A stretch of DNA of 9,567 nucleotides from positions 1 to 9,567 of the forward strand of contig JABDJR010000150.1 of assembly GCA_013003415.1 (NCBI GenBank), read 5' to 3'. Below, piece after piece: positions 1-6,841 of the stretch. The notes beneath the pieces were generated by a model. That model was not told the origin of the DNA. It saw only the letters and a list, made by a program, of their open reading frames with translations, and made no database searches. This stretch comes from Candidatus Eiseniibacteriota bacterium (GTDB lineage Bacteria; Eisenbacteria; RBG-16-71-46; JABDJR01). Position numbers and translations under genes: made by a program. The number at the start of each line of letters is the position of its first letter. The first letter of the stretch is position 1.

Positions 1-171
1 AGGTAGACCGGTTTAATAACTGGCTTGCCTCAAGAGGAGTCATCATCGTGTTTGGAATCGGATCTGCCCCCAAGTGCGAAAGCTAAAGTCTTCCGTTCTT
101 GCAGCAGTGCGTCAGCCAACACGAAGCGATCCCCTTCACCACAACTAACTTTCCTAAGAGTTTTCCCATTC

Positions 172-217
172 TGTTGGTGCGGTTCATGCAACCAACACAC
201 CTACGCGTCTGCGTGGG
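172..217 (+). promoter_or_regulatory. Tandem hairpins in the leader of the secreted-protein gene
   Basis: Two stem-loops lie back to back just before the ribosome binding site. The first (172-197) pairs TGTTGGT with ACCAACA; two more pairs (GC/GC) form inside with one bulged A, leaving a 7-nt loop. The second (200-217) pairs CCTACGC with GCGTGGG (one T-G wobble) around the tetraloop GTCT. The Shine-Dalgarno AGGAG (222-226) follows 4 nt later and sits 6 nt before ATG 233. The pairing is seen directly. A role in mRNA stability or translation control is inference. No T-run follows either stem, so neither resembles an intrinsic terminator. I see no convincing -35/-10 pair and no supportable gene in 1-171. 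Confidence 0.45.
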
Positions 218-232
218 GGGCAGGAGACAGCA

Positions 233-2689
233 ATGAAGCAGCTTTGCGCCTTGATTGCCTGTGGTCTTGTGCTGGCGATGGCAGTTCCTTCGCTAGCCAT
301 GACACCTCAGACAATCGTTGTGGACGGAGTCAACGATTTCGATCCAAGCAATCTCTGGGATGCGGATGGGGGCGACACCCAAACGCAAAACTGGTGTACC
401 AGCGATCCCGAAGATGAAAGCCCCATGGACCTCGGCGACATCTTCATCACCAACGACAGCAACTTTCTCTACTTTGGCTATGAGTACGACCGCGATTGCT
501 TTGCCTCTCCTGCGGTCAACTTAGGTATTGCCATCGACGTCAATACCGCCGCCGGTAGCACCACCGATGCTTTCAACCGCAAGATTGCTTGGAACAACGT
601 TCCAAACAAGCCCGACTTCTACATCTACGATGTGGTCGACGGGTTCAACTACGAAGTTCTATACAGCTGGGGCGGAGCCAGCTGGAGTGTTGTGACCGAC
701 GGTTCCAATGGTTTGGGTATCGTCGACGATACCGGTTTCCAAGAAATGAAGCTCGACCTCACAACCTTGGGCCTTGCGGCTGGGGATACCATCCATGTTG
801 AATTCTGGATGACCCAAGATGGTACCACCAAACCACCCTTGGATGCGGCCTGCTCCGACACGGTTCAAACCTCAACTCCAACCGGAACCACGTTCGATAT
901 TCCCGGTGCGGCTATCGAAATGTACGAGATGAAGGCCTACGTCATTCAGGCCAATGTCGACGTCACACCTCCCACGGTCGAGAGCGTGAGTGCGGTGGGT
1001 TTTTCTACGGACGCCATGCTTCAAATTGGAACCACCACCACGCAGGTAGACGTTAAGTTCAGCGAGCCCGTGGGAACGGGATCCGGATCTTCCGGAAACT
1101 ACTCCATCAGCAATACGGCCGCCACGGTGACGGGAGCCTTTGTCGATGGTAGCGACCCCTCCCTGGTTCACTTGTTTCTCTCGGCCCCCATCGGACCGTC
1201 TGCAAACTTCTACGACGTGACCGTGATCAACGTCCAAGACGTGGCCGGAAACGCCATTCTGAACAACGGCACCGACAACGTCCGCTCCTTCTTCCTCAAG
1301 AAGCTCCGGTTCGAAGGCAACATGAGCGTGTTCATGCTCACGAACTCTTCGCCTCCCGACAGCTTTACGGTTGAGGGGAGTCTTTCGCCGCTGACCTTCA
1401 CGCCCCTCGACAACGCGCTGATGCAAGACCCGGGTGCCGTGGATAGCATCTACGTAACCGAGGTGCCGCTGAGTGTTTCCAAGAACGAGGGTACCGGCAA
1501 AGCCGAGGCCAACTTGGAGTGGAAGTTCCACCACATGATCCAGAGTTTTGAGCCCCGCCCTAACCGTCAGCATCTCGTTTCGAGTGACTTTGGCGATTGC
1601 GACACCCTGGCCGCTTTCTGGAACGATGACAACCCAGACGCGGTCACCGACAAGGAAATCGATGTCATTTTCCGCGTCGATGCGAGTGATCTTTCTCCTA
1701 CGGTCTCCGACACGATTTGTGTTACCGGCGACCAGGCCCCTCTGACGAACTTCGTGCTTCCCGGAACCATGATGCTCGATGACGGTGTTTTCCCCGACGA
1801 TACAGCAAGCGATGGCATTTACGCGGTCGTGGTGCGCTTCCCCTTGGGGACGTTCAAAACTGTCAACTTCAAGTACACCTTCAACAGCGACTTTGAGTGC
1901 TTGGACCAGGGGAATCGAAACGTCTTCCTGAACGATGATCTCTTTGACATCGTAGGGGGAACGAACGGTCCTATCGATCTGCCTGCACGCAAGATCAACC
2001 GCTGTACGGTCACCGACAAAGCCATTCAGGTGAACTTCCGGGTCGATTCGGACAACTTCGAATTCTTTATGGGAGCGGTGAATACGGTCGGGGTCAATGG
2101 GGATCAGCTTCCCTTGAACTTCAACATCCCTTCGGAAACCGCCATGGCCGATGACGGACTCGGAATCGACGCCATTGCCGACGATGACACCTTCTCGGTG
2201 GCGGTTGTGTTCCCCGATTCCTCAAACTTCAACGTTGAATACAAGTTTGTGATCAACGACATCTTTGAGTGCGAGGGCTTTGGAAACCGACTCATCGTGC
2301 TTGATGATGTGAACTTCTCGGTCGCCAACCCCATGATTCCGCCGGTAGCGATCTGGGACTATTGCGAGAACATTACGACCGGTGTGGGCGATGAAAACCG
2401 CCCGCCGGTGATCACGATTCACCTGTCGCAGAACTATCCGAACCCCTTTGGTTCGCGAACCACGATTCAATTTGACGCGAAAGATGCGGGGAACGCCAAG
2501 CTCCAGATCTTCGATGTCGCGGGTCGCTTGGTTACCACGGTTCTCGACCGCCAAGTGAACGCGGGCCTGAATATCGTTCAGTGGGATGGAGTCGATAGTA
2601 CGAACCGGAGAGTTAGCCCCGGTATCTACTTCTACACCCTGACCATGGACGGAGAGCGAGCTTCCCGCCGCATGGTGGTTACCCGTTAG
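233..2689 (+). CDS. Secreted multidomain beta protein with FlgD-like/T9SS-type C-terminal domain
   Basis: Codes for 818 residues. The start ATG has AGGAG 6 nt upstream. Residues 1-22 form a signal peptide (basic start, hydrophobic core, cleavage after SLA). Residues about 26-235 look like a CBM9/DOMON-like beta sandwich rich in Asp and Asn, as in calcium- or sugar-binding modules. Residues about 245-345 match the bacterial Ig-like (Big_5/SbsA) pattern: TPPTVESVSA, then VDVKFSEPV, then VQDVAGNAI. Residues 358-711 hold three diverged repeats. Residues about 730-818 are the FlgD-like domain: QNYPNPF, LQIFDVAGRLV, a WDG turn and SPGIYFYTL, ending RMVVTR. Such ends serve as type IX sorting signals in Bacteroidetes; in other FCB lineages the export route is less certain. 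No catalytic residues are recognisable, so a surface or binding role is likeliest. The gene stands alone and shares a terminator with the convergent transporter cluster. Domain names rest on pattern recognition only. Confidence 0.9.
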   Translation: MKQLCALIACGLVLAMAVPSLAMTPQTIVVDGVNDFDPSNLWDADGGDTQTQNWCTSDPEDESPMDLGDIFITNDSNFLYFGYEYDRDCFASPAVNLGIAIDVNTAAGSTTDAFNRKIAWNNVPNKPDFYIYDVVDGFNYEVLYSWGGASWSVVTDGSNGLGIVDDTGFQEMKLDLTTLGLAAGDTIHVEFWMTQDGTTKPPLDAACSDTVQTSTPTGTTFDIPGAAIEMYEMKAYVIQANVDVTPPTVESVSAVGFSTDAMLQIGTTTTQVDVKFSEPVGTGSGSSGNYSISNTAATVTGAFVDGSDPSLVHLFLSAPIGPSANFYDVTVINVQDVAGNAILNNGTDNVRSFFLKKLRFEGNMSVFMLTNSSPPDSFTVEGSLSPLTFTPLDNALMQDPGAVDSIYVTEVPLSVSKNEGTGKAEANLEWKFHHMIQSFEPRPNRQHLVSSDFGDCDTLAAFWNDDNPDAVTDKEIDVIFRVDASDLSPTVSDTICVTGDQAPLTNFVLPGTMMLDDGVFPDDTASDGIYAVVVRFPLGTFKTVNFKYTFNSDFECLDQGNRNVFLNDDLFDIVGGTNGPIDLPARKINRCTVTDKAIQVNFRVDSDNFEFFMGAVNTVGVNGDQLPLNFNIPSETAMADDGLGIDAIADDDTFSVAVVFPDSSNFNVEYKFVINDIFECEGFGNRLIVLDDVNFSVANPMIPPVAIWDYCENITTGVGDENRPPVITIHLSQNYPNPFGSRTTIQFDAKDAGNAKLQIFDVAGRLVTTVLDRQVNAGLNIVQWDGVDSTNRRVSPGIYFYTLTMDGERASRRMVVTR
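1304..2365 (+). repeat. Three diverged tandem protein repeats inside the secreted protein
   Basis: At protein level three units of about 100-118 residues align: 358-456, 474-591 and 596-711. Shared landmarks in order are V(E/T/N)G followed by a PL turn, an acidic LDD/ADD stretch, D(G/S)IY or DTFSVAVVF, FKYTF/YKFVI/WKFHH, a GNR or PNR turn, and a closing DD or SSD. Units 2 and 3 are closest, for example VTDKEIDVIFRVD against VTDKAIQVNFRVD, and FECLDQGNR against FECEGFGNR. Unit 1 is the most diverged and has FEP where the others have FEC. The DNA has drifted, so the duplication is old. The fold resembles small carbohydrate-binding or Ig-like beta modules, which is inference. Confidence 0.75.
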
Positions 2690-2730
2690 ATTGGATTGCT
2701 CTAGATAACGAGTTAGGTCGAAGCAAAAGG

Positions 2731-2762
2731 AAAGCGCCCGAGCCAACCGGCCCGGGCGCTTT
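2731..2762. terminator. Bidirectional intrinsic terminator between convergent genes
   Basis: A perfect 10-bp stem, AAAGCGCCCG with CGGGCGCTTT, encloses a 12-nt loop in which GCC/GGC can form three more pairs. On the plus strand the stem runs into TTTTCTGTG. On the minus strand it is followed by TTTCCTTTTGCTT. It lies 41 bp after the secreted-protein stop and about 48 bp after the AGCS stop, so it can end both transcripts. Confidence 0.9.
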
Positions 2763-2809
2763 TCTGTGTTACTAAGTTTCCGGCCAATCCGCCGGATCCT
2801 CATCAAGGT

Positions 2810-4615
2810 CTAATCGTCGGCCATATCCTCGTAGGTGCGAGCCTTACCCGGATGCATTTCGCCGGCCTTCAGGCGGCGGAAGTAGTCATGGTAAGAGTCC
2901 ATGGCCTGCTTCCCGAAGATCAGCATCAACGGAATGTTGGCCACCAACATGACCCCAAGCCCCAGCGTAGTCCACATATCAAGTTCGACATCGGTTTTGA
3001 TAAAGCCGGTGCAGGTTACGATGATCAAAGCACAGTAGATGACCTTGTAAATCATAACGGCGCTTGAGCCGCCGCCCAAGTACACCACGCCTTGCTCGCC
3101 GTAGTACGACCAGGAAATCATGGTGGAGATGGCAAACAACCAGGCGGCCAAGGTGACCAACCACTGCCCGAGGCCTGGCATGGTGCGATCAAAGGCGTGG
3201 GCGGTAAGTGATGGGCCTGCGTAGTTGCCGTACACACCGTAACCGCCGCCGTCGGAGAGAATCGGCACCGGAGGCGTACTAGACTCCAAGGTGCCCCAAT
3301 CCACGCCCCAATTGTCGGCGCCATTGGTCGGTTTCACTGTTCCCAAAATGGTTCGGATATTGCGTCCGGTGTTTTCATCTTCGTCACCAGTGACGAGCAT
3401 GAATACGGTCTGTCCTTCGCGCCAGTGCTGGTCCCCAGGGGCGATGCGGTGGATCCGTTGGTACTCTTCGGTCTTGTTGCCAAGATCAGGAGTCTCCAAG
3501 GTCCACGTATTGGACAAGGCTGTTCCAGCCTCGTCAACCGCCCCAACCACCGAGACCGCACTGCCGGCGGCAAATGTGGTCTCTGCGTTTCGGTTGTAAG
3601 CGCCGGTGGAAAGAATAACCAGGGCTGTAATGGTGCACACGACGATGGTATCGATGAATGGCTCGAGCCCGGCCACCACACCTTCGCGCACCGGTTCATC
3701 GGTCTTCGCGGCGGAGTGAGCGATGGGGGAGGAACCCTGTCCCGCTTCCGAGCTAAACAGGGCACGTTTGATGCCCCACATCATGGCGTACCCGAAAGTA
3801 CCGCCAAGAAAGGCTCCTGAAGGCACGGCGGTTTCACCGCCAAGGGCGCCGGGAAGGCCGCTCTTCACGATAAGGGCGAGCATGCTCGGGATCTGACCTG
3901 CGTTGGCAATCAATACGTAGATTCCTGCAATCAAATAGATGCTGCACATCAGTGGGACAATGCGGCCGGCCACGGAGCCGATACGCTTGATACCGCCAAT
4001 GATGACCATACCCACCAGCACGGCGAGGACGATGCCGGTTACGATCTCGGGAACCGAGAAGTAAGTATTGGTAATGTTCGCCACCGACCAAGCTTGGAAC
4101 ATGTTGCCGCCGGTGATGGCTCCGGTGATGAGCGAAATCACAAAGATACCGCCAATGACGGTACCCACGGCCCCAAGTCCCCACTTCCTAAATCCGTCTC
4201 GAACCACAAACATGGGTCCGCCGTGCGGGTTATCAGGATCGTCGGTGTTTCGGTAGAGCATGGACTGGGTGACTTCGACCATCTTGAGCGACATACCGAT
4301 CAGTCCGATCACCCACATCCAAAGCACAGCACCCGGTCCACCCAAGGCAACCGCGACCGCAACCCCGGCAATGTTCCCAAGCCCCACGGTTGCGGATAAG
4401 GCCGCTGATAAAGCTTGGAAGTGATTGATGGCGCCGGGATCATTGTGATCATCGAACTTCCCTCGAATCACATTCACACCGTGAGTGAGAGCGCGGTACT
4501 GTCCGAAGCCGCTCCAAATCGTGAACAGAACTCCTGTAGCGAGGAGGGCGTATACAACCCACTCGCTGAACAGGTAGCCGTTCAGCATGTTTACGAAATT
4601 TTCGATTCCTTGCAT
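2810..4615 (-). CDS. Sodium:alanine/glycine symporter, AGCS family, with a large hydrophilic insert
   Basis: Encodes an inner-membrane carrier of 601 residues that imports alanine, glycine or a related amino acid with sodium (family knowledge). The family hallmark is at residues 78-101: VGLGNIAGVAV then ALGGPGAVLWMW. A second landmark, AAKTDEPVREG, leads into FIDTIVVCTITALVIL at 302-335. Many hydrophobic helices flank these. AGCS proteins are usually about 450-550 residues. Here a polar stretch at about 340-466, after the ALVIL helix and before the LTAHAF motif, accounts for most of the excess. I chose ATG 4615, preceded by GGAG at 12 nt; an in-frame TTG at 4633 would add six residues but has no Shine-Dalgarno and overlaps that GGAG. 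It is the last gene of the minus-strand transporter cluster, 96 bp after the small membrane protein. Family assignment is secure; the substrate is not. Confidence 0.93.
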   Translation of the reverse strand: MQGIENFVNMLNGYLFSEWVVYALLATGVLFTIWSGFGQYRALTHGVNVIRGKFDDHNDPGAINHFQALSAALSATVGLGNIAGVAVAVALGGPGAVLWMWVIGLIGMSLKMVEVTQSMLYRNTDDPDNPHGGPMFVVRDGFRKWGLGAVGTVIGGIFVISLITGAITGGNMFQAWSVANITNTYFSVPEIVTGIVLAVLVGMVIIGGIKRIGSVAGRIVPLMCSIYLIAGIYVLIANAGQIPSMLALIVKSGLPGALGGETAVPSGAFLGGTFGYAMMWGIKRALFSSEAGQGSSPIAHSAAKTDEPVREGVVAGLEPFIDTIVVCTITALVILSTGAYNRNAETTFAAGSAVSVVGAVDEAGTALSNTWTLETPDLGNKTEEYQRIHRIAPGDQHWREGQTVFMLVTGDEDENTGRNIRTILGTVKPTNGADNWGVDWGTLESSTPPVPILSDGGGYGVYGNYAGPSLTAHAFDRTMPGLGQWLVTLAAWLFAISTMISWSYYGEQGVVYLGGGSSAVMIYKVIYCALIIVTCTGFIKTDVELDMWTTLGLGVMLVANIPLMLIFGKQAMDSYHDYFRRLKAGEMHPGKARTYEDMADD

Positions 4616-4711
4616 TGTGCGTAGGTTCTCCAAAGACCGACGATGGTCGGGTCATGGCGGTATTTCCGGAAAGCAAAGACGCGTCTCCGGTCGATGTATG
4701 CCTCGTGAATT
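4616..4711 (-). other. Palindrome-rich spacer before the AGCS gene
   Basis: This 96-bp spacer holds two perfect 10-bp palindromes, TTTCCGGAAA (4663-4672) and AGACGCGTCT (4677-4686), and a small hairpin, CCGAC-GATG-GTCGG (4637-4650). No -35/-10 pair stands out on the minus strand. The AGCS gene may therefore be read through from the upstream pair or from a promoter I cannot recognise. Operator or RNA-processing roles for the palindromes are inference. The hairpin has no T-run, so it is not a convincing terminator. Confidence 0.35.
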
Positions 4712-5173
4712 CTAGGTGTCGGGAGGCAAGTCTGCGGGTAGTTTATTGAGCGCGCTGAATCCTCGAATCACTCCACCGTAGAGGATAATTCCGGCAATCA
4801 CCATAACCAGAAGGCCCATGATGGGGACTTCGGAGTAGATGACGGAGAGATTCTGCGTTTGTGTGGAACCGTCGGGCATCTCCGCTCGAAGCGTGACTAA
4901 GCCTGCCTCAACCGGCATCCAACTGATTCTTCCCTGAGGGTCGGTTTTCCCTACCAACTGTTCTGAGGCAACGTTGCTTCCGGGGCGATAGGTCGCATAG
5001 AGATCAACGCCGGCCGCGGGAGCATCCTCAGTGGTTGTGACCGTCACGTTGACGGGTTCTTGGTTCCGGGGAAATTTTTTAGCGGGCTCGATTCCTGCCC
5101 AAGCGTAGGTAGGAGCAAGAGCCGTCAGTAGCAAGGCGGCAAGCAGCGTCATGGGTCTAAAGGAAGAGCGCAT
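4712..5173 (-). CDS. Small signal-peptide protein with outer beta domain and one C-terminal membrane helix; likely symporter partner
   Basis: Encodes 153 residues of a family I do not recognise by name. Residues 1-26 form a signal peptide (hydrophobic core LLAALLLTALA, cleavage after AWA). Residues about 35-112 are polar and beta-prone, with a VNVTVTTTED strand and a GKTDPQGRISWMP turn like those of Ig-like or transthyretin-like domains such as DUF4198. Residues about 116-136 (PIMGLLVMVIAGIILYGG) form one membrane helix, followed by a short tail. This predicts an outer domain anchored by a C-terminal helix. The start ATG shares its A with the TAA of the upstream symporter (TAATG), and GAGGGGAG lies just before it, so translation is coupled to the symporter. 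That suggests fixed stoichiometry and an accessory-subunit role, by analogy with MetS beside the NSS transporter MetP; MetS is much shorter, so this is not a homology claim. A longer frame upstream only overlaps the symporter gene. Confidence 0.8.
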   Translation of the reverse strand: MRSSFRPMTLLAALLLTALAPTYAWAGIEPAKKFPRNQEPVNVTVTTTEDAPAAGVDLYATYRPGSNVASEQLVGKTDPQGRISWMPVEAGLVTLRAEMPDGSTQTQNLSVIYSEVPIMGLLVMVIAGIILYGGVIRGFSALNKLPADLPPDT

Positions 5174-6717
5174 TACTGGCTCCCCTCGCTGTACTTGCCT
5201 CGCAGCGTAAAGATCAGAGATGCGCCGACGGTCAAAACAAACCACCCCACCAGAATGAACTGGGGTGAGTTGACCATCCAACTAAACCCATCTTTGTAGT
5301 TGGGGCCGTAGTCGGAACCATAGAGCCCGGCAAACTCGCCCTTAATCCCCACAATCAGAACGTAGAGAATGAGAGCGGGAATAATGAGTTTGATGAGCCA
5401 GTCGTACCATGAGCCAAGGTTGAATCGAGAAGAGCTATTCACGCCCGCGCGTAAGCGTTTGGCGCCGAAAGCCCAGCCGATGAGGAGACACTCCAGAAGT
5501 CCTACGATCAAAAGACCATAGCTGAAGGCCCAGTGGTCGACCAAGTCGAGAAGGGTGAGCCCTAGAGTCCCGTCGTTTTCCAGGCCCGGATTCACAACCT
5601 GAGGCAAAGTGAACATGGCGCTTCCCACAAATCCGAAAATGCAAAAGAGTCCTACCGCTTTGGCTCTTGAGATTCTGAACTTGTCGATCAGTGAGCTTGC
5701 GAGGCCCTCGACCAAAGAAACCGAACTCGACAAGCCGGCCAAAAGTAACAGCAAGAAGAAGAGGAGTCCAAAGGCCATCACCATAGGGTCGCCGCCGGGC
5801 ATCTGAGAAATCCCGGTGGGAACAATGAAGAACATCATGGAAAGGGTGCTGGCCGCGGGAACCATGGCGAAGGCGAAGAGAATCGAGAAGATGGCGAGCC
5901 CTGCAATGTACTCAAAGCCGCAGTTCATGAGCGAGGTGAGGAGTGCGTTGCTGGTCTGGTCGCTGTCCTTAGGGAGATAAGATGCGTAGGCGGTCATGAC
6001 GCCAAAACCCAGGGACAGAGTAAAGAAGATCTGACTAAAGGCGCCCTGCCAAACCGCCGCGTCTTTCATGACTTCGAAGTTAGGGGTGAACAGCAGCCAG
6101 ACCCCTTGGAACCCGTTCTCTAAGGTGATGCCCCGCACGATAAGCACGATCATGAAGATCCACATGAGGGGCACAAACACTTTGACCGCAGCTTCAATCG
6201 TTGCCACACCGCGGCGCACCAAAATGGCATTCAGGATCCACACGATGGCCACGAAGATCATGGGTTTCCAGCTTGAGAGCATGGAGAAGAAGTAGCCGTG
6301 GGGATTGGCCAGCTCATCCATGGCAAAACCCTTGAGGGGCGTTGTCTCCTGCCAGAGTTGCCCGAAGGCGCCTATGAGCATGCCGAGGACCCAGCCCAGA
6401 ATCGTGATGTAGTAGAACACGATGAAACAGGCATTCATGAGCGCCCACCAGCCCACGAATTCGCCGGGTTTTCCCGCGGCCTTGTGCATGGATTCGGGGA
6501 AGGCGCGACGCGTTTGGTGCCCGAGCCCAAACTCAAGGATCATGACCGGGATGCCAATCACAAAGAGGGCGATCAGGTAGGGGAGGTAGAACGCACCGCC
6601 ACCAAACTTGTAGGCGTTGGCAGAAAAGAAGACGATGTTGCCAAGACCGATGGCGGAGCCGGAGGCAGCCAGGATGAACCCAACTTTAGAACCCCACTGG
6701 CCGCGACTCTTACTCAA
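5173..6717 (-). CDS. Sodium-dependent amino-acid transporter, NSS/SNF family (LeuT fold)
   Basis: Encodes 514 residues and about 12 membrane helices. By family knowledge it imports amino acids or related amines with sodium. TM1 carries ASGSAIGLGN (18-27), in near-perfect register with LeuT A22, G26 and N27. TM6 has FFTLSLGFG (231-239), the unwound substrate-binding segment. TM7 has N265 and E269 where LeuT has N286 and E290; the acidic residue suggests chloride independence. TM8 has AGLSSSVSL (327-335), matching the Na2-site A351/T354/S355 positions with S for T. TM10 has VDHW (393-396), matching the extracellular-gate Asp. Unusually, the usual WRFPY after GLGN is VFFSA, so the gate Arg (LeuT R30) is Phe30. 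TTG 6717 is chosen because GGGAGG lies 5 nt before it and places the protein start as in LeuT. The longer GTG start at 6777 lies upstream of the -10 box. It is first in its operon and overlaps the next gene by one base. Confidence 0.95.
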   Translation of the reverse strand: MSKSRGQWGSKVGFILAASGSAIGLGNIVFFSANAYKFGGGAFYLPYLIALFVIGIPVMILEFGLGHQTRRAFPESMHKAAGKPGEFVGWWALMNACFIVFYYITILGWVLGMLIGAFGQLWQETTPLKGFAMDELANPHGYFFSMLSSWKPMIFVAIVWILNAILVRRGVATIEAAVKVFVPLMWIFMIVLIVRGITLENGFQGVWLLFTPNFEVMKDAAVWQGAFSQIFFTLSLGFGVMTAYASYLPKDSDQTSNALLTSLMNCGFEYIAGLAIFSILFAFAMVPAASTLSMMFFIVPTGISQMPGGDPMVMAFGLLFFLLLLLAGLSSSVSLVEGLASSLIDKFRISRAKAVGLFCIFGFVGSAMFTLPQVVNPGLENDGTLGLTLLDLVDHWAFSYGLLIVGLLECLLIGWAFGAKRLRAGVNSSSRFNLGSWYDWLIKLIIPALILYVLIVGIKGEFAGLYGSDYGPNYKDGFSWMVNSPQFILVGWFVLTVGASLIFTLRGKYSEGSQ

Positions 6718-6722
6718 ACAGG

Positions 6723-6728
6723 CCTCCC
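6723..6728 (-). promoter_or_regulatory. Strong Shine-Dalgarno that fixes a TTG start for the NSS transporter
   Basis: On the minus strand AAAGGGAGG is followed by CCTGT and then TTG at 6717, giving a 5-nt spacer after GGGAGG. No Shine-Dalgarno precedes the in-frame GTG at 6777. The N-terminus this predicts (MSKSRGQWGSK) begins the usual few residues before the conserved TM1 Trp of NSS proteins. Confidence 0.8.
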
Positions 6729-6762
6729 TTTCCTTGGATTTCGCGAGAGCCAATTTGTCCGC

Positions 6763-6791
6763 ATCATAGGGGGCCACAGAGGCACTGTCAA
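6763..6791 (-). promoter_or_regulatory. Near-consensus sigma70 promoter of the transporter cluster
   Basis: On the minus strand a perfect -35 TTGACA (6791-6786) and a -10 TATGAT (6768-6763, five of six consensus bases) are separated by exactly 17 bp. Transcription would start near 6756, leaving a leader of about 40 nt before TTG 6717. This near-ideal promoter implies strong or largely constitutive expression unless a repressor acts; I see no clear operator within it. Confidence 0.85.
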
Positions 6792-6824
6792 TCGCCTAAG
6801 TGCTGGCATTGCAAGAGCTTCCTT

Positions 6825-6834
6825 CAGTATACTG
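6825..6834 (+). promoter_or_regulatory. Candidate -10 box of the HAD phosphatase gene, within a palindrome
   Basis: TATACT (6828-6833) matches the -10 consensus at four or five positions and lies inside the perfect palindrome CAGTATACTG. Transcription would start at about 6839-6842, at or just before the ATG at 6842. The only -35-like sequence at 18-bp spacing is a poor TGGCAT (6804-6809). The call rests mainly on the -10 match and the lack of room for a longer leader. Confidence 0.4.
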
Positions 6835-6841
6835 GATCTCT

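Noticed and set aside
1..171. Possible end of an upstream gene at the window edge (one frame is open to a stop near position 87)
   Set aside because: Fewer than 30 codons are visible and no motif is recognisable, so no gene can be supported.
25..417. Plus-strand open frame of 130 codons overlapping the start of the secreted-protein gene
   Set aside because: It crosses the leader hairpins and the signal-peptide region in another frame, has Ser-rich low-information composition, and lacks a Shine-Dalgarno.
872..1573. Long minus-strand open frame of 233 codons opposite the secreted-protein gene
   Set aside because: It lies wholly within a clear coding gene in another frame. Its His-, Gly- and Arg-rich composition is that of an antisense shadow.
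2780..2795. Second hairpin (CCGGC/GCCGG) beside the bidirectional terminator
   Set aside because: A 5-bp stem without a T-tract adds nothing to the adjacent strong terminator.
2222..2806. Minus-strand open frame of 194 codons covering the end of the secreted-protein gene and the terminator
   Set aside because: It reads through the strong terminator hairpin and antisense to the FlgD-like domain; no recognisable motif.
4637..4650. Hairpin before the AGCS gene considered as a terminator separating it from the upstream pair
   Set aside because: The stem is only 5 bp and no T-run follows on the minus strand.
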